NCBI GenBank assembly: GCA_037389465.1
Contig: JAZARR010000008.1
Location: 1,302,001-1,366,000, forward strand
Reading direction: 5' to 3'
From: Baylisascaris procyonis
Lineage: Eukaryota > Nematoda > Chromadorea > Rhabditida > Ascarididae
DNA length: 64,000 nucleotides
A program made the position numbers and the translations under genes. Under the pieces are notes generated by a model, which worked only from the letters and a program-made list of their open reading frames with translations, had not been told where the DNA came from and ran no database searches. Below are positions 12,851-26,285 of the stretch, piece after piece (positions within the stretch are counted from its first letter, which is position 1; each line of letters opens with the position of its first letter).

Positions 12851-15800
12851 CTGTCTTTAAATTACATGGTATATGTTTTCTCAATTTATAATACTTGAAG
12901 GCTCATCCTTCACGCTATAGAATTATGCAGGTTATGAAACTCCTTCTTTCAATGCTGAAGGCTAAAAATAAAAGCGTTAAGCTTTCCTTTCCATTTACTG
13001 CAGTTCCTATCCGTGGCAAACTCAGATTTACACAGCTTGTGCGAGTGCATGATGTCTACAACATATCTACTTTGAAAGCAAGCAGCGGATGTGATTGCTT
13101 CAAGAACTAGCTATGAAAGGAAACGCCGATAAAAGTACTAAAAGGCTTAAGCGACAACCGTGCCTCCTTTGAAAGTCTTGCAAAATGAGATGATGTGATT
13201 TCTTCGATGTTAAACAAGGGGGCGGACAACATTATGTTTTTAACTAAATTGGGAACGTATAAATCTGCACAGTGTATGATGATATATTCCATGGATGCAT
13301 TTGTCGCGGCATCAGTGTTTTATGAAATATATCTATATTGATTGAGTCTCCTTTCATTGATCAACATTCATGTTTGTTCTCTTTTAGTCTTGTTGTGATT
13401 TAGTGAAATTTAAATTTGTGGCCGGGAAAAAGCATTTCTCGGAGTACCAAAAAGGACATCAGATGATAGAAAGGGCATCCATCCTCTCAACACGCTTGAC
13501 CTTTTCATCTAGCAAAGGGCCATAATGCGTTTTTTTTTTGCAAGTTTCCTTTGCAAAAGTGCATTACAGCAAGACCACATCTGTGCATGTTTATCTGCTT
13601 GTCTGCCCGATAGTTTCAACATTATTGGCACACTGAATTCAGAGTTACGAAAACTTTCATGTGTACACTTCATTCCACCGAATTAATCACTATGCCATAT
13701 TTCACGTTAATCGATCAAGCTTGAAGGAATTCACAAAAATTTGACGGTAGGGAAGAATAGGCGTAGATTTTGCGCCATTCAAATCACAAGAAACAATTCT
13801 TTTGTTGGAATTTTTTTTGCAAGCAACCCGGGTTAATGTAGATAGAAAGCGCATTATTTTACTCATTTATTACTATTTGGCAAATGATGAATGTGTTTAG
13901 TCAGTTGTCGCCTCACCTCTTCTTGTACGCTCGATCATTTCTTAGAAATCTATCAGCAACCTGATATACCAAAAATTCGTATTTTAATTTTCATCATTCT
14001 CATCGATTCATCAATATTTGTGTGCAAACAATATTTATTTCTTTTGGAGTGAAAATCATCGAATATAATATTTTGGTAGACATAATCGGTTAAATGATGG
14101 ATAATATTGGTAAATTGTTCTCTCAAAACAAGAACCGCAAAAGTTATTGCTAGGCAGTTTCAATGAGCGTAAAGAAGAGAAACCGACTTAAAATATATGC
14201 TATTCACTTGATCAATCAACCAAAAAACTGTGGCAATTCGTTGCTACCGTTATTCTCATTATAGTCACATTTTTATGCAAATATCCTATCTATAAGTTAT
14301 CAATGATTTGATGTGATTTAGACTTGAATTTTTTGGAGAATATCTGAATAGCATCGAGTCGCATTCGAAAATTACTTAAAAATAATTACTTTTAGATAGG
14401 ATTATCTGAATGAGCAACACCACAGCAATCTAATTATGAGTGAGTAACCATGCAGTGCTTACATCTTTCTTTAAGTCGCTATTATACCATTATTGTGGCA
14501 TGTTTCAGCACTTATTACATAACACCACTGAACATCGTTTCATCTAAATTTCGCTATCGACACATTGCTGACTTCCTATAGGTATTACAAAATATTAGAA
14601 TAAGTCAGACTCGCCATTTTTTGTTGTAAGCAGTGATAATACTACTTGTTAGGTAAATGCTAAAAGCACTTCCCGCAAAAATGCCTTCTTTTTGCCTCGA
14701 TATTGAACGAGAAATTCAACGCGCTCATTGCGATTAACGGTGCTTATGAACGAAGTGAATTTTATTTGTGTAATGAATCAACGTTATGTGATTGATATAA
14801 ACGAAGAAATATGCTAGAGGATCGAATGCGATATGCGCTTTTTCTAGTGAGGCCAACAGGTTTCACAAATCGCCAACAAAAGAGTGGAATATGCACAACG
14901 CTACCTTAATATTTCAACGTTTCAGCACCCCATACAAATCTTTCACAAAAACTTCCTTTTTTTGTGTCCTAATTGGTGCAGAATGAAGATCCGATCAAAC
15001 CAAAGTGCACACAAATTTTTCTCACCTATAGTTCTTTTAAACCTTGAGAGATCATTGCGGAGCATAGTGTATATGCGTGGTCATAGAATATGCTGCAGGG
15101 CCCATGATGTACATTAAACCCGTTAAGTTTCATAACTCTACCTTCCGCGGTCTCTCACTCAAAAATGCTGAACAAACCAACACACATGCATGCGTATAGG
15201 CCACGATGCTACTCACCATCATATATTTTTACATTTTTCAAAGCAAATTTGCAACACCTTATGAAAACTGAAACGCATAGCAATTTTGCATCCTGCAACG
15301 TTTTGCAAGCCATTCCGTTTATGAGGGGTTGACATTTCTATCCAATTACATCATAATCTCTATTATTAGTCCGCTTAAATTTTCAATAAGCTTCGTTGTT
15401 GAAATTATTCTTATAAACTATCTAACGGATTCAACGCAAAATTTGAAAAAAAAAATGCAATAATTCGTCTTCTATGGGTCAATGCAATACGTATTCGTTT
15501 TGCTATTCGTTTGAAAAATGAAATTCAATGAACACTTTAATAAACATTTTATTGTTTTGCTCTAAAATTACGAATGATTAAGATAAATGAACGTTTGAAA
15601 GGAATTTCATTGAGATTTCTCAATTCGCACGACAGTTTAAAGTGAATTCATTGCAAAGCGCTTCCGCTTATCGAAAACGTTGCACTCACAATAAATCCAA
15701 TTCGACACATAAATCAATATTCAACTCTAGTGAAACCGAATGATTCAGAGAAAAATTCACATTTTAAATTATTGCCTTGAAAGTTGTGCAAATGCAATCA

Positions 15801-16367
15801 TCTATCGGGAAGCAACTTCCTAACAATCGACCAATTTCATTGTGCATCATCGACTGCAAATGAAATTATGTTAAGGCATTTTCTACCTTATCTCTATTCT
15901 TTTCTCTTCAACAGTAATGCCGAACGAATCTGAGCGATGAGAGTGCAACATTAAAAGCATTTCAGTTAAATGTTTATAAGAATTGATTCAGATATCGCAC
16001 TTAATGAAGATTTTAAATCATTGACAAATTTTGCATCCAATCTATAATCTATTAGGATCTCTTAGCGATCCACATATAAGGATTCATAAGGAAAACCTAA
16101 CAAAAGGATGGCTACTAACCTCAATGGAGACTCTCTGCCTCTTCCTCTACTATTAAGCAAAAAAAAAGACCATCGCCGATTCGACAGTCAATTTGCCTGC
16201 GCCATCATTCAAAACTACTTTGAAGTTCACACAAAAATTAACGATCAATTTCGAGCATAAAACATCACAGTTATACTTCCGCGAGGCTTGAAGATCAACA
16301 AACTGTTACTGCAGAGGAGATGATATGGGGCAGCCCAAGAAGTAAAATCTCTTATCTTATTGGCCCT

Positions 16368-16432
<65 letters not shown>

Positions 16433-19400
16433 ACGCTACAAGAAAGGTCTTCAGATGTCTATCAAGAGTCCTAATGTGTCACTATGATGTGATTTTTTGT
16501 GTGAATTTCCTTATCAATCAGTGATAAATGAAATCCTAAATGTTGCAAAAGATAACGAAAGAATGATGTTAATTCGCTCAAGATCTGTTGCATATCTATA
16601 ATATTTCATGATCACAGCTTTTCTGTGGTTGTAACTTCAAAAAGCTTTTCTATGTTTCAATTCTACAGCTTTGCATTGCATGCATATAGCACGAAAATAT
16701 GCCTACATATACATATCAATATGTTCATCATGGCCGTAAAGTTTTGGCATAAGTTGCGAATTGCACATCAATGTGTGAATGAATTGCAACTTATATATCA
16801 GCATATTTAATGAATTGCAACGTACCTATCAACGTGCCGCATGTTTTCAACTATATTCTAGACACGCATTGCTTTGGCTGCAAAAAAAGAGCGCATTATG
16901 GCAAGTTTTATAGCATTTAATATGTTTGTTGACAACCGTTCAGTATATCAAAAAATATAGCTAGATATATTCGATGAACTGCTTAGCATAATTTCATTGT
17001 ATGTCCGCATAAAATCTTTGCGTAATGATGAGGTTTCTATAGGTGAGCGATCGATAAGATACTATATCCGGTTTCGATTGCTTATATCATATCATATTTA
17101 AAGAAGCTCGAGAACGACGTTAGTGGGATATATAAGAGAATAAATTGAATAATAACATAGTATTGCTAAGTGGGAACATATCTAGGTTCGCGTTAGGTAA
17201 ACTTCAACACAAAGAAGATCGGAAACGTATCATAGAAAACGCAAGCAGGACGTTGAACGTCACTTTACGCACTTAACGCACTTTAGCTTCATTAAATCAG
17301 GCGTTGAGAGCAAATGTTAGACACTGAGTGCCGTTGCAAGACTGAACGCCGAATCTTGAACTGTAAAAGATGCGAATGATTAATGAATCAAAGCAAAAAA
17401 ACCTTTCAGGTGAAAAAAAAACGATAAACTCTATAACTATTGAAAGTAATTAAGCGATAGCGATTGTTACGTGAGAAGGAAGTACAGAAGATGAAATGCA
17501 CACAAAAAAAGTTTCTATTTTAAGCATTAGCTATGCTATTCCTCATCATTAATAAAGTGTTGAAAGAGAATTTACTCACTCAACAATAATTCAACTTTTT
17601 TCTTATAATAAAGCTATAGCCATTGTATTTGTTAAAAAAAAAAACTATTCGGCAGATTTCTTTTCGTGATGAAAGTTTACTTTGCAATTTCTCATTTAAG
17701 ATGCTTAGCTACAAACTTTGAGAAAAAAAAGATGGAGAAGGGGTTTTGTTAGTGAGCAATGGGCAGAGCAAACCAAGTGTACACTCTTGACGTATAATAT
17801 CGAGGAAAAGCCTTATAAATTACGATTAATTCTGGCGATTGCTTACCTAGTTTAGGCTTCATTCAGTATTTCTTTTCTATTCTATTTGCATAGAGCACTA
17901 AGTGAAGCACTACGGCAAGCTATTCTACATTTTAGATGCTCCGCTCAACGTTATAATTTCAATAAAGAAAGAAATTCACTCAACGAATTTTTTGTCTAAA
18001 GATGAAATGAATTTTCCTTTCACTGCTAATTCATTCATCGCATTAATTACTCACGTTTATCTTTGAGCACTATTAATTGCGAAGGATAATACTTCGAATA
18101 AAATTGCAAAAGAAAATATTGCAAAGAAAATCGGATTGATATAACAGTTCAACTCACACAATTCTTTCTTTGCAGAGGTTCCTTGGATTATCTAGCAAAT
18201 ATAACTTCTAATAGTAAGCTTGAATAGGCTGAGCATGAAAAAGATGAACTAATGAATTAAGTAAGGCGTCTGAAAGCTTAATTGCAACAATTGTACTTCA
18301 CATCATAAAATTTTCAATGAGTAGTACCGCATTATAATCTAATCAAATCATTGAAGCGTTAATTATGAAGCTATAATAAATCGATAGGTAAATGATGAAT
18401 CTCATCGAAAAGCATCGACCACTATCAACATATATCGATGCAGAAGAGTGTTTCAAGTGGGATAGTTAACAATAGAGAAAGGGGATAGCAATTGTGAATT
18501 TAGTTGCATAACGAGTGGCAAGTTGAGGTGTGAGCGGAAAGAACGGTGTGAATTATGTGTGTGCTTGGAGACGTATCGAATAGCATAAACGATGCATGCT
18601 CCTCGCATTTATTTCCGCAATCTTGATACACACCCTCTTTCAACGAGCCTCATTGTCATACAACTTCACTATCGGCAAAAACATTTGATATGCTAACACA
18701 CAATGAATATAATATCGGAGATATACTCGAGTTATTTGAAGAATTATAAAGAAATATACTCTAGTTAGTTGAATCAAATACGCACTATTGCTATAGATGT
18801 GTCTCGCCAATGAGGAACCATGAGCTATATATAGAGTTTCCGTTTCGGAAGTAGATGGCTTTTTTTAAGAGAGAATATATATATATAATATCCAGGAAGT
18901 GGAGAGCTCAATGGGAGCTTTGATGAGGAAGTTATTGTGAAAACTTGCCTTCACTAATGAATTAAAGATAAGACTTCCGAGCCAATTGATCGAATTATTT
19001 TTGATGTAATCAAACATTCAGCACGCTTAAAAATTTACTAGTCGATTGGAAGATATGAGTTCTTGTAGTAGGCACCATTGCAAGAGGTGGAAGCGGCATT
19101 ACTTATGGTCATGCAATTTTCCCTTTTAAACCTTGTCTCTTATATCTAGGCTCCCAAACCATGATTTCTGAGAAGAATACTAACTTAAGTAGATAGTCCC
19201 ATTACCGAGCAAGGAATTTAAACAGCGAAGGTGGCACAAAATAGAACATTAACAGCACTTCTTTTCATGACCTATGCTTTAGAACTTGAATGAACGATAG
19301 TGAGCAGCAAATTGTTTAATAACGACTTTCAAATGGTGTATGCAGTATGAGTGAAAAGGGTGGAAGTGAGAATGAACTGCGAGATGGACATCATTTCGGC

Positions 19401-21726
19401 TATTCTTAAGAAACTAAATATCGTAGTAAATTTACCCAACACGATGATCAAATAATACTCAACTATTCAATTATTGCATCTCAAATATTAAATTAATCGG
19501 AATTGCAAACATAAAAATATCATTTCAACCCAAGAGGTTAATATTTGAGTGTGGTTTTACGCGAATATATGTAAATCACTTCAAAAGAAAATTATAATGA
19601 AAAATTTTCATCATCTCAAAACGATATGACAGAATACTAAGTGAGCAAATTGCTAATTTGAACACCAAAGCGATAACTGTTCTAAAAATTCGTCTATTTC
19701 TATCAATTACAGTAGTGATTGTCGTTGAAGATAAGCTAAATTTACAAGACTTAGCTTCAAGCTTATATAGCCTCAAAGAATTTAATCATTTGCAAGGCTT
19801 TCGATTCAAGCATAAATACAGCACACTGAATGGATGACTTGATGAAATAAGAAAACGACACAGCGTGCCTATACGAACCACTTCACAGTTAACCAGCAAG
19901 CACAATAGAGTATAGTGTTCACGAGTGAAGCGGACTAATGCACTAATGTAGACAAGAAAATATTTGAGCAACGATCAAATCAGCATCTCAACCATTACCA
20001 TATGAGGGTCAACATGTAATACTGTGATCTCTGTTGTCCACCATGTTGTACGCTATGTTGTATGTTGTATGTTGTACTAAAAGATGTGTTGTATGTTTTA
20101 TTGCTGCACTACAAGATGCTATATTGCTACTTCAATACTTGTTGCTACGGATATTGGCCTACAACGATGGAATGATCGACGAAAGATAATGGATCAAAGG
20201 TATTTCCATATGTTTAGCGGTTGTGTGATCTATTATGTTTGTCTTTGCGTGAGGCATAAAAGCAATAGGCAATCGTATCGTTCAGTTAAATTCAATTCAG
20301 TTCAATTCGAAACACATTTTTTCAATTTAGTTCATTTTGATTCTATCAAATCGTGTTTAGATTTTTTTTTCGGCAATGAAAAAAATATATGATTATATGC
20401 AAAATGAGTGACGCTATAGCTCATGAACGTAATACTATAGAGTGGAAAAAAATGTTCTTTGTCGATATCTCACAAGAACAATGACTAAAAATGTAACATT
20501 ACGTAAGACAAAGGTTTATGTCAAGAAATTTTTTCGACACCAATCGTGACAACTGTGCTGTCTTTATTCTTCACTAAGAGCCTCATCAATTGCGTTTATT
20601 TCTCATCGATAGCATTTATTCTTAACTAACAGCCACACGAATAGCGTCTATCTCCCACCAACAACTTCATCAAGTGCCTAATCGCTAATCCAACCTTAAT
20701 TGCATATAATCAAGCGAAATTGTTGCCGAGTATGTTGTCTAAAAAGAATACGAGTTAAATAAACTATTCAAATTTCTACCTCAATAATTGTAGAAAAATC
20801 TTTTAGAGTGAAGTTATATAGAGAATGAATTTCGAGCGGTACAGGTGTGCACTCATAAAATATTTCGATAGACTATTCACCACAATGAATCTCTTGCAAA
20901 AAGCAATTATCTATTAGCGTACACTCACATCGATTTCTCTTTATCCAGCAAAAAAAAAAAAAATCGACGCTTTTTCCATTGTTTTTCACCGATCAATCGC
21001 AAACTGCAATAAAACATTCAAATAAAAGTGTCCGATTATTGAAGGTATTCTTTTCTATGCTTAATCGCATTCACCCTTCGAAATCGCATCAACAATACAA
21101 CAAATGATTCCTATTTATTCAATTGAAAAGGCATTTACTTAGCGCTCATTGTTGAAACTAGAGAATCAGATTATCAACGCACAATTATATATCGCAAAAA
21201 AATTTGTAATGCCATTGGTAGCAACGGAAATTTTATGCTAATTTTTGATAAATATTTGATTTAAAACAATAAAATTCATGATTTCCGTTGCTCATTAAAT
21301 GCATTTCTTAAGAAACATATGCAAATTTTTGCGCTGGAGAGTATTCGCATAAGCAATGAACATCAAGCTCCAATCATACTCATAATGCATCGAAAATATC
21401 AGGCTGAAATCATTCGAAGAATGTAACGATGAAGTGCCATTCATTATTTACTGCTAGCGGAACCATTCAACTGTAGCGATATAAGTCAGGCATAAAAGAC
21501 TGCGAAGAAATTTATTGATTCATAAGTATCATCATTAAAGACAAAACAACCCAAGCTTGCATTGAAATATTTAACTGGATGGCCAGCTTATGGATTTGCT
21601 ATTAACGCAGATGAGTGGTCGCAGGCACTTTTTAGCTTGAAATTATACGTTAAAGAAATCAAATTATATGTTAAATGTCACAAATTATAGAAATCAAATC
21701 AGATAAAAGAATATATGAAAGATTAC
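12851..21726. other. Intergenic stretch without recognised genes
   Basis: This is AT-rich sequence between slo-1 and a GC-richer island. Open frames are short, low in complexity and not linked by matching splice phases. The only clear feature is the (AT)n microsatellite at 16371-16428. Short TGTTGTA-type direct repeats lie near 20050-20080. Distal enhancers of slo-1 could be here but cannot be recognised from sequence alone. Confidence 0.5.
16371..16428. repeat. (AT)29 dinucleotide microsatellite
   Basis: Uninterrupted alternating AT for 58 bases, flanked by unique sequence. It is a likely length-polymorphic marker and a place where assembly length may be unreliable. Confidence 0.97.
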
Positions 21727-22051
21727 CGAGTACGTGGAATTGCATGAGGATGGTGAGGAGAGGTGTGTCGAGTAGCAGCTCATCTGGTAGAGATGGCGAG
21801 AGTGGTTCGAGCTGCCGCAACAGCACGGCTCCCTCAGCTGCACTCTACATCAATTATTTGGGGTCGTGCCACAAAAAGCAAAAAATGGGGATCCCGAGAT
21901 CGCCGCTAGCTGACAGCTGATTTTGACAAAAAAAAACATATTTCAACGAGTTATCTACGAAAGACGCACGCTGTCTGCCTGCACTACAATCAACGTTTAC
22001 CCATCTGTCACATACGACCGTCTTTCACTTACCTCTTAGCTCAGCCAGCAT
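21727..22051 (-). CDS. Unassigned two-exon candidate, minus strand (possible gene start)
   Basis: A 19-base candidate first exon (22033-22051, MLAELR) ends in a strong GAG|GTAAGT donor. An acceptor GTGCAG at 21838-21839 then opens a 111-base frame (21727-21837) that joins in phase and reads AEGAVLLRQLEPLSPSLPDE with more hydrophobic residues after, ending at a G|GTAATC donor. The block is GC-richer than its surroundings. Read on the plus strand, the same block has a serine-rich frame (21675-21920), so strand is uncertain. No family is recognised and no further exons were found; this could be regulatory DNA rather than a gene. Confidence 0.22.
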
Positions 22052-25000
22052 CAACTACGATTTTTGTATGTGCTTAGAAGGCGAGAGAACAAGTGTGATA
22101 GGAGTAGTGCCGATGAAATTCTATCATTGTTGCTTCCGCCAAACAAGAATTGTCATTCCACGCGCATCGATGAAGATATTTTTCCACAGATAAGTTTGCT
22201 GCACACCTATATTCCTTTTCATTGAATTACTGATTATAGTGGTCACAACAAGGTAGCAAAATTTATCCCCATAGTTCATTGCAATGAGTAAAGGTAAATG
22301 CCCCTCAGATTTGCGATATTTCATGTTTCTAAAGAAGAGAAAACAACGCAAAAATAACTCTTAAAATGACTAAAGGTTTTGTATAAAGTGAATGAGGTCT
22401 TTTCCACACGAAAATTTTTCTCTGAGAACGTGAGAGTAAATTTATTCCTTCTCAGCTTCTTTACTAAGAGTAGTTCTTATGAGCTTATAAAAATTATACA
22501 AAAATTAGGTTTATATGGTCCCAATTTGAAAAGATATTCGTACCGTTCAATGCAAAAAAAAAAATCCAAAATGAATGCGTCGGCGATGTTCCACTTTCTC
22601 TGACTGCATTGCAAATTGCATCGATGATCGTTTTCTCTTCGAAACAATTTTGCAATTTTATAACGGAGTCAAGTTATAGCGATCAACACATTTTGTGCAT
22701 TTCACTTTATAGTCGAGCAATTCAAATTCTATCATTATCTGCGCCAATTGAGCACTCCCAATAACACAAAGATTTTCCTCATTGCAACAAAACTCTTGGC
22801 AATCATATGAATCGTTTTATTTTTTATTTTTTATTTTGATCGCACAATTGAATCCTATCTTCTAGTTTTTTCTTTCCGCGTTACGTCCAGCATAAATTTT
22901 GATCCATATAAATCTTCCTTAATACACACATAAATTTTCTTATACACATGAAAGTGTTCTTTTGATGACATTTGCGGTAAATGAAGCATTGAATCTCTAT
23001 GGGAGATTTGATTTGCAAGAAGCAGCAAACTTTTGAGCATCTTTAGATATCAACGCCTTTAAAAGTACGCTATAATCTTACTAGGGGATAGCATGAAAAA
23101 AATTTAATTTTTACGGAGCTAAATATTGGCAGGAATTATTATGGAGGTGCAAATCATTGAGGAGCCAATGATATTCCGCGAAAAAATGGATTTAGCAACG
23201 CAATTCATTTGAATTCAAAAATATGAGCATATAACAAACTGGTTTATGAAAAAAGATACCGTCGCATGTTGTTTAACTCATTCGTATTTTGCCTACTCGT
23301 TAACTATAAATTTCTGGGTTTTCAATTAGCTTTTATGATGCACAAAAAATTCGAAAAGTGGTCGACGATTAATTCGCATTCAGCGGCACCCTCATGTGAA
23401 GTCTTGTTTTAAGCTTGATGACGCTTAGCGATGATAGCATTTGCAATTCTTGAAGAGATAACATGAAGTCGTGATATTGATAAGGCGTTCGTGATCTTTT
23501 GGGATCATTGAAATATTTTGTACTGCCACAAGAGTTAATTTTGATCCATTCAATTATGATGATCATAAATAAGCGCCGCGAGATATTGCACTCCTACCCT
23601 CCTCTTCACAGTGTAATCTTGTAATACCTCGTTTGCATGCTCGGTTTGCTTTGTTTTCGTGTTGCTTTATGTGGCCATTGCAGTTTTTATGCGTACACTG
23701 ATAGATTTATTAAAAAGTGTTTTGCTTCGGTACAACTTCATTCCTACCTTATTATTTATTTACTTTTATACGTACTACTGTTACCTCTTTCGTTATTTTT
23801 CTTATCTGATTATCAATTGAATAAATATTCGTTTATTTATTTAATAAAGGAGGATATAAACTTCAGTGTCACGAATTATGACTGTGTTTTATTGATGACC
23901 AAAAACTTTTCGGCAGATAGCGTTGTGATTGAATTTGCGGAATATCTTCTATATAATTTCATTTTTATATGGTTCAACGTTGCAACCGAACTTATACAAC
24001 TGGAGTCGCATCTTAAATTTTTATATGCAAAAGCATAGAGTTGATAGAAGTATGCAACAATTGAACTAGACATTAAGTGCATGTTCAATAATCGGCTCAC
24101 ATATTTTTGGGCAGATGTGATGAGTTAAACGATTGGCCTATTTTAGTCTATTGAAAAAACAATTGAGATTAAAATAGCGCCATGTTGTATCACCAATAAA
24201 ACGACATAGTATGGATTGATTCATAATTTGCTGGAAAAAGTGCAAAATTTATTTTTTGAAATAATTTGAAGAGTGTTTATTTCTGCAACATATAATATTC
24301 AAGATTACAACTAATCTAGAAAGTAAGATCACATCAAGCGATACGAATTCGGCAAATGAATGATTTGTTCTTTGTTGATTTTATCGGTAATTGAATTGTG
24401 CAATGATATTTCTATGGAATATCTCTTTTTTTTTCTATGGTAGGGAAATTTTAACTACGTGAGTTTTGTATAAATTGATTCTATAGTTGATGGTTATGCT
24501 GGTTTAGGTTGTTAAAATAGTTGAGTTTCAATAGTGGATAGTTCAATAGTTCAATAGTTAGACAGTTCAATTAATGGTCTCACAAACTTTCAAAGAAAAA
24601 ATTCAGACGGGGTTTTTTCATCGTAATTTTGAGCGATGCAACTACTGAATTTCAATTTTGTCTACAACTTTTCTACTAATGAAAATCTATAGACCTTATT
24701 TTGCATTTAGTTTGCTAGAGGAAGATATCGATCGATACGTGCTTCTACACCAACTGGAAATACAGTTCTCCCGTTTACTACTTCGACAACACCCAGTTAT
24801 TCGTAGAACGGAAGGTTGGAGTAGTGAGGTCGATTTTTTCTTTTCATCTCGAGTCCACTAATGTTTCAAAAAAATTTGTGTCAGAACTCGAAGGGGGAGG
24901 GGTGTTAGTGGGCATGAAAATGGCACATGTCTGGGTAATTGCTTTTACTGGGATGCCGTTCAGAAACCAATGATGATAGATGACGCGTCCCTTGTGCGGG

Positions 25001-25612
25001 TATTGCCTCCTCCCTATCTCTCCACTCTTTCTCGCAATTGATTCATCAGTGGCAGCGAGCAGATGTGTTGCCAAACATTGGTCAACATAGAAATGAATTA
25101 ATGATTTTTTTTTATTTTATATTCATCAATGAGCCTATTTTTATATACCGTAGCTGAAAGTAAGCAGAGTGAAGATTATAAGAGCCAAATTTAATTACGA
25201 TTAAGCAGTTGTATGGCGATTTTATCATAAACGATCTAGCGACAATAAGCTGCTAAAATATGTTATCTATGTGGAAATTTTTTTAATTTTAATTCTACAA
25301 CAATATAAATGAGAATGAATTTGCCTGAGTCTTGTTAGATTGATGTAATTTAGCGAGTCTCAAGAAATGGATTGAAAAGGACAGGAAGACGAGGGAGGAG
25401 GGGAAGCAAAGATAACTATGAATAAGGCATCCATTCACATAATGATTCACTTCTTTTACTATTCCTAGTCCTATCCGGTAAAAATGCGTCATAACTTCGT
25501 TTGCATGCAAAAGTCATTAATAGGTAGTATTGCTTTGTGCTGCTCCAAATTTTTTGACTTTCAACGAAGGAATCATTTTTCAAGCGAGTATTCAACGTCG
25601 TAACGATTCGAA
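22052..25612. other. Intergenic stretch without recognised genes
   Basis: AT-rich DNA. The longest open frame (23637-24038, plus) is built from T-rich codons, predicts a Leu/Ile/Tyr/Phe-rich peptide and has no family features, so it is not called. TTTTATTTT-type simple sequence lies near 22815-22845 and short AGTTCAAT repeats near 24540-24575. Confidence 0.5.
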
Positions 25613-25780
25613 ATGCGTGAAGTGGAGGGCATCGTTGAGCCGGGTTTTCGTTTCACTCAAAAGTCCTTGACGCGGATTACGGTCTCTTTGAATAGGAACC
25701 TATTTCCGGGCCGCTCAACTCGGCGCATGCTATTCATCAACGTCGTGTCAACACTCATACGAATCGCATTTATTCATTAA
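25613..25780 (+). CDS. Unassigned short ORF in a GC-richer island (55 aa)
   Basis: An ATG-to-TAA frame beginning MREVEGIVEPGFRFTQKSLT and rich in Arg and Ser stands in an island with markedly more G+C than its flanks. It could be a small gene, an exon, or promoter DNA that happens to be open. Nothing similar is known to me. Confidence 0.15.
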   Translation: MREVEGIVEPGFRFTQKSLTRITVSLNRNLFPGRSTRRMLFINVVSTLIRIAFIH

Positions 25781-26111
25781 ATAAACATAATTCAACGTTA
25801 TGCCCTCTACAGAAGCCGTTCTCATCGCTGTCGCCCCTCTCTTTGGCGCACAATCACCTCCCAAAGCGAGCATATCACTTGTGTCGTTGTTGGTTAAATT
25901 AATTCATTCATCATTTCATACGGTAAATGTCGTGTCGTCTTGTCAATTTATGCTCACTTCATTGCACATCTCTATAAGTATTGAATCCGCTTTTAGATGT
26001 TCCCATCATTAAAATATTTTGTCGATTTGTCGCAAGTTGCAGCGAATTCGCTTCAATCGCAAGAAAACGATGCTGAAGACGAAGTCGTGAAAGTGAACAT
26101 TAATTTTTCAG

Positions 26112-26285
26112 AAACAGATTTCAAGAGGAAGGCACGAAGACAGAAAGCGAATTAAAGCGGAGGAGCAGCCATCAAACGCTTTTGAGGTTGAGGTCTTCAA
26201 AGATCAGGGTTTTGACAAAAATGGTCGAGAGCTAGCGAATCTCGTCGCGAGGCTTGAAGCTTGCCACTCCGCTAGATGCGCCTGA
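26112..26285 (+). CDS. Unassigned terminal-type exon (57 codons, then TGA)
   Basis: A TTTTTCAG acceptor at 26111 is followed by 57 open codons and a TGA. The peptide is charged (starts KQISRGRHEDRKRIKAEEQP, later NGRELANLVARLEA), unlike the T-rich noise of the region, and the minus-strand reading is full of stops. No upstream exon with matching phase was identified, so it may be an orphan last exon or an element remnant. Weak call. Confidence 0.2.
   Translation, partial: KQISRGRHEDRKRIKAEEQPSNAFEVEVFKDQGFDKNGRELANLVARLEACHSARCA

Noticed and set aside
16371..16428. Possible origin-like or AT-hook region
   Set aside because: It is a plain dinucleotide microsatellite with nothing else to support such a role.
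23637..24038. 133-codon plus-strand open frame, the longest in the intergenic region
   Set aside because: T-rich codons, low-complexity hydrophobic peptide, no splice context or family motif; an overlapping antisense frame is equally open.
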